From Polyrhizophydium stewartii (lineage: Eukaryota > Chytridiomycota > Chytridiomycetes > Rhizophydiales): a stretch of DNA of 24,373 nt. Within the stretch, counting starts at the first letter, position 1, and each line of letters opens with the position of its first letter. Below the pieces are notes generated by a model. That model saw only the letters and a list, made by a program, of their open reading frames with translations, ran no database searches and was not told where the DNA came from. Shown here piece by piece: positions 9,451 through 17,847 of the stretch. The translations under genes and the position numbers were made by a program. The DNA lies in assembly GCA_027604665.1 (NCBI GenBank), contig JADGIZ010000127.1, forward strand, positions 1 to 24,373, given 5' to 3'.

Positions 9451-10933
9451 TCAGACGACAAAGAGCGATTGGTCCATGTTCAGCTTGCTCAGCCGTGCTG
9501 CGAGGCCGTGCAGCTGCAGCAGGCTCTGGCAGCCCTCGAGCAGCCGCATGTGTGCGAAGCCGATTTCCTTTGCAACACCACACAAACGCGTCAGCACAGC
9601 CAGGCTTTTCGCCCAACCCTCCCGCGGCGGCGGCACTCGGGTGCGCACCTTGATGAACTCGAGCTTGAGGAACTCGGGCATGTCAAAGGACTTTACAACC
9701 CGGAAGAGCGTCGTGATGATGTCGAGCGCAGAGTAGCCCTGTTTCCACAGCTGCGTGAGGCCTGTGATGGCAGGGTCGACGTTGGTCTCGATGCACGACC
9801 GCACAACGTCCTGGATCAGCGCCGGGTGCGGCTGGTCGCACACCTTGAAAACGTTGTCCGGATTGACAAACCCAAAGCCGGCGTGCGTCGACTGCAGGTT
9901 GTTGACTGCTTGGCGCATGTCGCCCTCGGACGTGAAGATGATCGCCTCGAGGCCCTCTGGCGTGTACTTGACGTTCTCGGCCTCGCAGATCTCGAGCAGC
10001 CGCTGCAGCAGCTGGGCATCCGTCAGCCGCGTGTAGCGCAGGATCGCACACCGTGACTGGATGGGCTCGATGATCTTGCTCGACAGGTTGCACGCCAGCG
10101 CAAAGCGCGTCGTGCTCGAGTAGATCTCCATCGTGCGGCGCAGAGCCTGCTGGGCGCCCGATGTCATGGAGTCGGCCTCGTCGAGAATGATGATCTTGTG
10201 GCGGCCGGGTGGCAGCGTGACTTTCTTCTGGGCAAACATCTTGATGCGGTTGCGGACCACGTCAATGCCGCTGCCGAAGCAGACCAGTCAGCCAAAAGCC
10301 TGTTAATCTCCGCACGACACGCAAGGTGTCTCGCACCGGTCGTCTGATGCGTTGAGCTCGAGAACGCCTTCCTTGTACGCCGGCCCGAGCAGCTCGTGCG
10401 CCAGACACAGGATGCTTGTGGTTTTGCCGATGCCCGGAGTGCCCTGTGGTGCCGATGGCATGCATCAGCTGCTTGAGAAGAACATGGAGCCCATGGGCTC
10501 GCGATCGGCCAGGAACAGCAGGCGCGGGCGACCCTCACCGAGATGATGATGTTGGGCATGTTGCCCTCCTGGGCAATGACCTGCAGGCGGGCGACCGTCT
10601 CCTCGTTGCCGACAATATCACGCAGGAACACCGGGCGATACTTTTCGATCCTGGAGGAAGAATAGCGGTAGCCCGCCGCGGCAGGCACCACGCGGAGCGG
10701 AGCGAGGGCGTGCGAGTCAGCCGCCGTGTCCGAAGTGAGGCCGTCCGAAGTCGAGCCGTCCGAAGTTGGGCCGTCCGAAAGTCGCAGTGTGCAGCGCTGC
10801 ACTGCCGCACGCAGCGCGCACACGCAGCGCACAACCAGGGTGGGAGTGCGCACCATGGCAGCTCGGGCGCTGCGTCTGCCCCTGACCCCGCGCCGGCGGC
10901 GGTCGCGGACCCGGATGCGCTGCCGACGTTCAT
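9451..10933 (-). CDS. RFC4: Replication factor C small subunit (yeast Rfc4 / human RFC2)
   Basis: Exons are 10933-10854, 10650-10539, 10443-10337, 10270-9649 and 9567-9451, giving 345 aa (yeast Rfc4 323, human RFC2 354). It is an AAA+ clamp-loader subunit that helps load PCNA onto primer-template junctions in replication and repair. After a short Ala/Gly-rich lead the protein reads [20 protein letters not shown]. Walker A is [10 protein letters not shown] (65-74), closer to yeast Rfc4 ([10 protein letters not shown]) than to the human GPPGTGKTTS. Walker B is IIILDEAD (126-133), the arginine-finger SRC is at 172-174, and NASDDRGIDVVRN and [22 protein letters not shown] follow. Intron 1 (203 nt) splits the Trp codon of ELPW. 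Intron 3 (66 nt) splits the Arg of SDDRGID. The last intron (81 nt) has no stop and keeps frame, and without it FIK joins EIGFAHM as in homologues. The gene is divergent with UBP8. Confidence 0.95.
10728..10784. repeat. 15-bp tandem repeat in RFC4 intron 1
   Basis: Three full copies and one partial copy of a unit like GTCCGAAGTCGAGCC lie in tandem (10728-10742, 10743-10757, 10758-10772, 10773-10784). They sit inside the 203-nt first intron of RFC4 and about 200 bp upstream of the UBP8 start. Copies differ at one to three bases. Function is unknown; this may be ordinary minisatellite drift. Confidence 0.8.
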
Positions 10934-10981
10934 GCCCCAGCGAGAGAGTTCCAATTTTCACACAATTCTTCACCACCCGGA
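10934..10981. promoter_or_regulatory. Bidirectional promoter core between RFC4 and UBP8
   Basis: Only 48 bp separate the RFC4 start codon (minus strand) from the UBP8 start codon (plus strand). The interval is richer in A/T than its surroundings (CAATTTTCACACAATTC). Transcription starts may lie inside the opposite gene's 5' end, or the 5' UTRs are very short. No TATA box is obvious. Confidence 0.55.
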
Positions 10982-13695
10982 ATGTCGGCCCTTGGCGCGG
11001 CGCTGACGCCGCTGGCCGTCCACCGCGCCTCGACCGACACGGCGTCGCACGGCTGCCCGCACCTCGGCGCCATCAAGGCAGCCGCTCTCGCCGCATCCGC
11101 ATCCGCCGGAGCCGCTCCCGGCGCGGCAGGCGCCGCGGCCGCTGCGACCGCTGCGAGCGCCGCGGCGCAGCTCTTCGACTCGTATCGCTCGTGCGTCAGA
11201 TACTCGCTCATGTTCCGCAACCGCTTCCAGCTGCACGTCCACAAAAAGGGCAAGGAGTTCCGGGCCATGGTCGCCGTCGACGACGACGAGGCCGTGTCGG
11301 CCAATGCAGCGGCCGTAGCATCCGCAGGTGGCGGCTCGGGTGGGCATGCCGGGATGGCTGCCGGCGCATCAGCGCAGCTGCTCTCGACATCATCCTCGGC
11401 GTCATCGCTCTCGAGTGCCTTGTTGTCGACGGCGGCGTCGGCCCCCGCGGGCGGTGCGCCACCCTCGGCAGCCGACGGTACACTTCCGGCGCTGGCCCAC
11501 GAGACGCCATCGGGCCGCAAGCGCAAGCGATCAAATGCATCCGGTGTCATTGGCAAGATCGCCGGAGCGGCGGACAAGGTGCCACATACCTGCGGGTGCT
11601 GCCCTGCCCGCTCAAATGCGTGCCTGTAATCGCTGAAGCCAATACCCTTTCTGGGCTTCTGCATTCTTTGCTTGTACTGATGCATTGATCCCGCCAATCT
11701 CACAATCACTGCTCGCCTCGTGCCCGCACCAAAGCTCCCAACGCCTTCGTGTGGCATGTGCGATGAGATCATGTCGTCGTCGCGGCTGCATGCCTGCCTA
11801 CACTGCGTCTATATCGGATGCTGGAAAGACGGTCACATTCAGTCTCACTTGCAGTCGCAGACCCATACGTTTGGTGCGCAACGTTGCTGGCACCCTGATT
11901 GATCTGCCAATCGCATTCCTGCTGACGCCTGGGCCGGGGCCGCTGTGTACAGCAATGGACTTTGTCCACTGCAACATATACTGCAGCAAGTGCAAGGATT
12001 ACGTCTACGACCTCGACTTTGAGCGCGTGCTGCACTCGGAGCGCTCGCGCATCGACATCATCATCTCGCGCATCAAGGAGCCCAACCACCGGCGCACCAT
12101 GCACAAGGAATGGACTCCATCGCCAGAGGAGATGCAGCTCATCCGATCCAACTCGACGCTCCAGCGCTGCTCGGGCCTGCGCGGCCTGCGCAACATGGGC
12201 TCAACATGCTTCATGAACACAATCCTGCAGACTTTCATCCACAACCCACTTTTACGAGCGCACTTTCTGAGCGACAGGCACGACCGCCTCATGTGCACGC
12301 AAAAGGACTCGCCATGCCTGGCATGCGAAATGGATGACCTGTTTCGCCAGGTTTGTGTTCCTGCGCGCCAGACTGTGCTGCGGGGTGGATAGGACCGTTG
12401 CTGACCACGTATCTCGCGCGCAGTTCTACAATGGCCAGACGTCGCCGTATGGACCAACGTCGTTCCTGTATGCCATGTGGATGTCGCAGAAGCACTTGGC
12501 CGGATACCAGCAGCAGGATGCACACGAGTTCTTTATTTCGGTCCTCAACGAGATCCACAACAACTGCACCGGCCGCGCGCAGACCGCAAACGACGTTTTG
12601 AGCCCCTGCAAGTGTATCATCCACCAAGTCTTTGGCGGGGTTCTGCAATCAGACGTGACGTGCCTCAAGTGCGGCAACGTGACCACGGCATGGGACCCGA
12701 TCCTGGACATATCCCTCGACATCAAGCCGACTTCAAAGCTGCCAAAGAAGCCTGCCAGGAAGCTTGCCGGTGCCGCCGCCGCATCAGCCGCCGCAGCCCA
12801 GGCCGCTGCAGTGGCAGCAGCTCTTGCTTCTGGCCTCCCGCCGCCGCCGCCCCCGCCGTGGAACGCCGCATATAGCCCCGACGACGACCCAAAGAGCAAC
12901 GAGCCGTACTCGCTCGTCGAGTGTCTGGAAGGGTGATTCATGTCGCACGAGCCCAGCGATACATCACGCAGATGCTGACTCTTTCAAAGTTTCACCCTCC
13001 CAGAGAAGCTGGGGCCGAACCAGTACACCTGTGCGTCGTGCGGCAACACGTTCCAGGAGGCCACCAAGCAACTGTCGATGAAGAGGCTGCCGCCTGTTCT
13101 CGCCATTCAACTCAAGGTACTCTCACCCGTGTATGTGACCAACCGCGCACAGGGCATGTGGCTGAAGATGATGACGCATGCGACCCAGCGGTTCGAGCAC
13201 TCGGCAACAACCTCGACCAAGATCGACACCTTTGTGAGGGTGCCGCCCGAGCTGGACATGACGCCCCACACGACTCGCTCGGTCAAGCTACGCGCCAAGC
13301 TGCGCGCTTCGCGCAAGGACTCGGCCAGCCGCAAGATCCCGCTGCGAGGCATCGCGGGCTTTGACACCATGACGTGAGCGCCGTCTCGCCATAGGCACCT
13401 TGGCCCTGTGCTGCCGCTGACGCTTCTCGTCAGCGATGGCATTCCGACGTACAAGTATTCGCTGTTTGCGATTGTCAACCACGAAGGCAAGATCGACACG
13501 GGCCACTATAAGGCGTTTGCCAAGTGCCGCGACCAGTGGTTCATGTTTGACGACCACTCGGTGACCGTCACGACCCAGAAGACGGCGCTCGAGAGCAACG
13601 GCTACATGTGCTTTTACATCCACGACAACGCAGAGTATTCGCCGCAAGCCGTCGTCGAGGCATCAGACGTCACCAGCGACTCGTCCGAGAGCTGA
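10982..13695 (+). CDS. UBP8: Ubp8/USP22-type SAGA histone H2B deubiquitinase
   Basis: Exons are 10982-11578, 11735-11873, 11953-12350, 12424-12932, 12990-13116, 13189-13373 and 13434-13695, giving 738 aa (human USP22 525). The enzyme is the catalytic subunit of the SAGA deubiquitinase module, which removes ubiquitin from histone H2B. The N-terminal ZnF-UBP is split: GCPHLG (24-29) in exon 1, then CGMC (205-208), HACLHC (218-223), GHIQSH and IYCSKC. A basic RKRKR (179-183) resembles a nuclear signal. The USP core has the Cys box GLRNMGSTCFMN (C331), GYQQQDAHEF, the zinc pairs CLKC and CASC, the His box GHYKAF (H676) and WFMFDDHSV (D691). Extra length comes from Ala/Ser/Gly-rich insertions in the zinc finger and an Ala/Pro stretch inside the catalytic core. 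Intron 1 (11579-11734) is the least certain, with donor GTGCCA and acceptor AAAG. Intron 5 (13117-13188) has no stop, keeps frame, and interrupts the LKRFEHS motif. Confidence 0.93.
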
Positions 13696-13768
13696 GCAGT
13701 CTGAACAACTTTGTGCGCTGGAGGAGCACACCTGTGATCAGTAAAATAGCGAGTCGAGGACAAGTGGT
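13696..13768. other. Convergent 3' spacer UBP8/BET2
   Basis: The two stop codons are 73 bp apart, so the 3' UTRs probably overlap. No separate element is seen. Confidence 0.5.
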
Positions 13769-13773
13769 TTATT
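13768..13773 (-). terminator. AATAAA overlapping the BET2 stop codon
   Basis: The minus strand reads GAA TAA ACC, so the stop codon TAA is contained in a canonical AATAAA polyadenylation hexamer. If it is used, the 3' UTR would be only about 10-30 nt, which fits the 73-bp convergent gap. This is inference from sequence. Confidence 0.45.
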
Positions 13774-15036
13774 CTCGAGGATGGTGCGAGAACAGCCTGT
13801 CCGTGACCGCGCGCGGCATGCAGTAGCGCGGGTCGACGGGCTGCAGGCCGGGATACCCGAGCAGCGACAGCCCGCAGACGCCAAAGAGCGTGTGGAAGAC
13901 GTCTGGCATGTCGCCCGGGCGGTCTGCGATGCCGCCATCTTCGTCCTGTGCGCTCAAGATAAACTCTTGCAACTTGTCCTTGTTGATCCAGTGCAGCCGG
14001 CCAATCATGGACAGCGACGACAGCACCCACCACGAGTAACAAACGTCCTCGAGCTTCTCGGGGCGTCCGTTGAGGCCGCCGTTCTTGAGCTGGCGCTCTG
14101 CCAGCCACCACCCGAGGCGATCCGCATCGACGAGGTGCAGCTGGTCCAGGATCGCTAGCGCGCCGACGCAACAGAACACAAGCGCCGCATGCGACTCGGC
14201 GCCAAGGACGCTGCCGAAGCCGCCGTCAAAGTTCTGGCAGGCGCTCAAGTAGCGCACGGCGGCGTCGACGTCGATGAGGTCCAGGCGTCCGAGGATCGAC
14301 AGGCACGAGACGCCGCAGTACAGGAACCGGGTGTCGATCTCGCCCCACTGGTCGCCCGCGAACGAGCCGTCCGGCTGCTGCAGCGACGCAACGTCTGCGC
14401 GGCAGCCGTGCGTGTCAGCGGCAGCGCGCAGCCCTGCAGCCCGCGATCGAGCGAGCACGCACACTTGGCCGTCGCCTCGGTGTCGGCACGGTCGAGGGCG
14501 TCGTATGTCGCCAGGACCTGGATCGCGCTGAGCGTCGACAGCATGTGCGGGTCGTGGTCCGGGTTGCCGCCGTAGCCTCCTGCGCAAGCGGCTCGGTCAG
14601 CGTCGTGCTCTCCGGCAGGCATCTGGCCGGGGGCGTCCTGCCGTGAGTCCAGGGGCACGCACCGTTGCTGTGTCGGCACGCCAACACTTGCTCGACGACC
14701 TGCTCGCGGTCCAGGGCGTCGCCGTGGCCAAGGAGAGCCAGCGCCGTCGTGCCCCAGTAGATACCTGCGTGGATTCCAGGCAGTGCACGGAGCGGCCGTC
14801 AGTCCAACGCTGCAGCTTCCGCCTCCATCGTCGCACGTCCTTGCGCACCGTTGAGGCGCAGGTGCGCCGTCATCCAGTACTCGAGGGTGTCGGTTTTCTG
14901 GAGCCCCAATAGCACCCAGTCGGGAATGTCAGCGACGACCCCGCACTCTGGCCAGCCTCCGGTTGCAGGGCGCAGCGGCGCGCACCTTGTCCAGCGACTT
15001 GATGTACTGGACGTGCTTGAGAGTGTCGAGCGCCAT
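13769..15036 (-). CDS. BET2: Rab geranylgeranyltransferase beta subunit
   Basis: Exons are 15036-14986, 14897-14849, 14764-14663, 14579-14463 and 14394-13769, giving 314 aa (human RABGGTB 331, yeast Bet2 325). It forms the catalytic barrel of geranylgeranyltransferase II, which adds geranylgeranyl groups to C-terminal cysteines of Rab GTPases presented by the escort protein, allowing vesicle traffic. Prenyltransferase beta repeats are clear: [66 protein letters not shown] and [20 protein letters not shown]. The zinc ligands are D223, C225 and H274. Four introns (88, 84, 83, 68 nt), all GTGCG donors, break the N-terminal third; the C-terminal two thirds are one exon. Splicing the last intron creates [15 protein letters not shown], matching the conserved Tyr of homologues. 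The N-terminus is somewhat shorter than in human, and the start is the first ATG in frame. Confidence 0.95.
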
Positions 15037-15270
15037 GAGGGCAACCGGAAACGCAATCAGTCGGCAAAGTCGGAAGCGAGGGCAGACTCCCAAGGCACCT
15101 CTGGCGGGTATCGAGCGTTGCCAAAGTTGCTCCGGCCGCACGAGGGAGGTTGCATTACACAATGACGCTCGCATTTGGTTGCCGACTCACTCTTTGTCCA
15201 TTCTCCGAATTCCGCGGCCGAAGCGGGATCTGACCATCTCAAACATCGCTGCCTTCGGAAATCGCGGATC
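15037..15270. promoter_or_regulatory. Divergent promoter region BET2 / seven-helix gene
   Basis: This 234-bp interval lies between two oppositely directed start codons. No gene or clear motif was identified. The frame extending upstream of 15271 (to 15175) is open but lacks family-like sequence. Confidence 0.45.
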
Positions 15271-16348
15271 ATGGGTCTTCTTCCCGCACCTTGGCTCGCA
15301 CGGCCGCTCAACGCGGCGAGCTTTGCATTCGCCGCTGCGACAGCCGCAGGCAATCTGTGCGTCGCGGCGCTCATCGCAACAAGGCTGCTGCGCAGCACCA
15401 ATGCTGCCTGGAGCATGTTCGCGATGCTCGGCGTCCTCAATGTCATCTCGGCAATTCTGCAGACGGTCGTCGGGTACTGCCTGTACTGGGAGCCGGCCAA
15501 GAGCCTCGTGACCATCACCATCGAGAACATCCTCACCGGACCCATGTTTCTCGGGCTCGCTTCGATGCAGCTCGAGATCCGCTTCATTTTCGGTGTCCTC
15601 TTTGCGGCAAGGCCAGAAGACGTGTGGACATCCATGGCAAAGACTCGCTCTCGTGTCGCGGTCGCGCTCGCGCACTTTGTGCTGGCGTGGGGGCTCTACG
15701 TGAGCGAACTCGTGCAGCTCTCGCCGCTCGTCGCAACAGTGAGTGCCTGAAGACATGGCCGGCGAGCCGGACCTGCATCCGGGCGCTGATTGACTGCGAT
15801 TTCAGATCAGCTCGTTGGAGGTGTCGCTGCATGCGCTGCTCGTCATCCTTGCCGGTGGAGTGCAGGCGTATCTCATCACAACCAGGCTGCTTCGCACATC
15901 GAAAAAGCTTTCGACCACCGACACAGTCGAGTCGCGGTACCGACTGATTGTCATGCTCGTTGTGGCCTTTGTCGTCGAGTGTACGGCAATAGCAGCGCAC
16001 TCGTTCCGCGCGACGATCCACAAACCGATGGACCAAGATACAACAATCGTTTATCATCTGCTATACCAGTTTACGATTGCCTGCCTCGGCTTCGAGGCTG
16101 TCTTCCAGTCGCTCTCGATCATGGCCATGACTAATCTTGTTGCGGGCAAGATCAATCGGCCATCGGCTGGCGTGGGCTTGGTCAAGAGGATCTCGAAGAT
16201 TGTCAATAGGAGGTCCACACTCCAGCGGTCGGATTGCGTGGATTCGGACGCGGCTCCAACCCTCAAGGCGGCAAACAATGTTGCAGAGACGCCCAACGCA
16301 ACGCAGATCGAGACTATTCAGTCGAGTGGATTGCGCTTCACCAGCTGA
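15271..16348 (+). CDS. Orphan seven-transmembrane protein
   Basis: Exons are 15271-15738 and 15806-16348, giving 336 aa. The 67-nt intron (GTGAGT ... GCTGATTGACTGCGATTTCAG) falls between helices 4 and 5. Hydrophobic segments lie at about 14-40, 47-72, 78-112, 128-152, 158-184, 202-222 and 235-267. They are followed by a basic, Ser/Thr-rich tail of about 70 residues starting VAGKINRPS. The short N-terminus, seven helices and polar C-tail resemble a G protein-coupled receptor layout. No class motif such as DRY or NPxxY is seen, so family is not assigned. Helix 1 and helix 5 both end in a near-identical TRLLR[S/T] block, which hints at internal duplication. The ATG at 15271 was chosen because hydrophobic sequence starts soon after it; an in-frame upstream extension is hydrophilic and unconvincing. 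Confidence 0.75.
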
Positions 16349-16542
16349 TGCGTTGCTTCATTTGTGATCACGTTTCTACATGCCGCTTGCTGCCTCGATT
16401 CTGATGAGACATAATATCGTGACGGATGCAGTTCGAATGAACCTTATACTGCTGGTACCAATCAATGTCGACACTCTTTCTACCAAATGAGCTTGACGCA
16501 CTTCATTGTCGAGTCAAATGGATTCCAAGGCATCGCAGCACC
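16349..16542. other. Convergent intergenic spacer
   Basis: These 194 bp between two convergent stop codons are more A/T-rich than average (for example ACATAATATCGTG). No gene or canonical AATAAA is seen on either strand. Confidence 0.5.
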
Positions 16543-17796
16543 TCACCATCTGCCACCCTCAACGACTTCATACTCTTCGCGAGACTGCACAAAGCCGAGA
16601 GCGACGCCTCGGTGGTCAATGCCAGACGGCGACAGGGCTCTTCCTGCCGCGTCCGTCACGGAGCCGTCGGTGCCAGTACTTATTGCCCCACGCGGCTGCA
16701 TGTGCGACCGCTGCCCGGCCGAATTCCAGGTCTGGGCTAAGGCGACCTGCACGCCACCCTCGTTACCGATGCGGCGATGCTGCGGGCCAACGTACGACAC
16801 GGCGATGCCCTCGTTGGTGTGATACCTCCTGTGCGAGGCCGCGGCGTGATCGTCGACGTTGGGGTCGAGGCTGCCGCCCATCACGGGACTCGACCCCGGG
16901 AACGAGTACTGGTGCTGGTGGCCGCGATGGTGCGGTGCGAGCCCGTCGACATATCGCGACGCTGCTGCCGCGAGCAGCACGAGCTCGTCGCCAGCTGCAA
17001 CGCGGGCATCACGGGCGTCCGGCGAGGCTTGGGTGATTGCCGGAGAGACGGCCGCCGAGTGCGACGCCTGGTGCATCTGCGGCGTCGGCGGCTTGGCGAA
17101 CATGGGCGACGCAGCCTGGGACGTTGTCACCAGCCTGCTGTGGCGCACCGAGTGATGCTGGGTGTGTATCTGCGGCTGGTGCGACTGGATCTGCTGCGAT
17201 TGCATTTGCTGCTGCTGCTGATATTGCTGCGGTTGTGGTTGAGGTGGCTGCTGCTGCGTGGCGCCGCCTTGATAGACTGGGATGGCGTTGAGCAGCGCGC
17301 CGAGGATCGTCGGGCTCAGCGCCTGATGCGACGGCTGATGCTGCTGATGCTGGGGCGACTTCTGGTGGCTCTGCTGCTGGTGCGATGCGGCTGCGATGGC
17401 GGCGGCGAGCGCAGCCGCAACGGCGTCGATGCTCTCGATACTGCCATCGCGCAGCAGCGCCGCGGGGCCGGAGAGTTGGAACGGAGACAGGGCCGCGACC
17501 GCCGATGGAAGCCCTCGGCTGCTCTCGGACACCTTTGGCTGCTCAGCGTTATTGGCGGCCGAGCTGACAGCGTCCCCGAGTGTCCCGCGCGGCCGAAAGA
17601 TGTGCGGATTGCTGCGCGCGGCCTCGACCGCAATGTCGAGCAACAGCTCGCCGGCAAACAGAAACTGATGCGCGACCCAGCGCAGGACGGCGGAGCGGAT
17701 GCGGTCGACGGGATAGTCAAAGTTGCCCGCGCGGCGGATGCCCGCGAGCAAGGTCGAGAGGAGCAGGATGTCGCTCGATAGGGGGATGATGCGCAT
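16543..17796 (-). CDS. Gln/His-rich orphan protein, intronless
   Basis: The product is 417 aa from the ATG at 17796. The first 70 residues look folded and helical (RIRSAVLRWVAHQFLFAGEL, then LLDIAVEAARSNPHIFRPRG). The rest is low complexity: a Ser/Ala stretch, His/Gln runs around 138-155, a Gln/Pro-rich core (about 175-215, encoded by CTG/TTG on the plus strand) and a Ser/Pro/Gly-rich C-terminus ending EEYEVVEGGRW. Low-complexity tails of this kind are common in fungal transcription and RNA-binding factors, but no domain is recognised. The reading frame stays open upstream of the ATG for 16 codons (DITAVIPCCSAE), so the N-terminus could be longer if a 5' exon exists. It lies only 46 bp downstream of the ankyrin gene stop, on the same strand. 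It could be spurious beyond the folded part, though the long frame without stops argues otherwise. Confidence 0.6.
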   Translation of the reverse strand: MRIIPLSSDILLLSTLLAGIRRAGNFDYPVDRIRSAVLRWVAHQFLFAGELLLDIAVEAARSNPHIFRPRGTLGDAVSSAANNAEQPKVSESSRGLPSAVAALSPFQLSGPAALLRDGSIESIDAVAAALAAAIAAASHQQQSHQKSPQHQQHQPSHQALSPTILGALLNAIPVYQGGATQQQPPQPQPQQYQQQQQMQSQQIQSHQPQIHTQHHSVRHSRLVTTSQAASPMFAKPPTPQMHQASHSAAVSPAITQASPDARDARVAAGDELVLLAAAASRYVDGLAPHHRGHQHQYSFPGSSPVMGGSLDPNVDDHAAASHRRYHTNEGIAVSYVGPQHRRIGNEGGVQVALAQTWNSAGQRSHMQPRGAISTGTDGSVTDAAGRALSPSGIDHRGVALGFVQSREEYEVVEGGRW

Positions 17797-17841
17797 CTCG
17801 GCCGAGCAGCACGGAATGACGGCAGTGATGTCCTCTCTGTG

Positions 17842-17847
17842 TTTAAT
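17842..17847 (-). terminator. ATTAAA overlapping the ankyrin-gene stop codon
   Basis: The minus strand reads GAT TAA ACA, placing the TAA stop inside ATTAAA, the commonest variant polyadenylation hexamer. The next gene starts 46 bp further on, so a very short 3' UTR would be needed. Confidence 0.35.
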
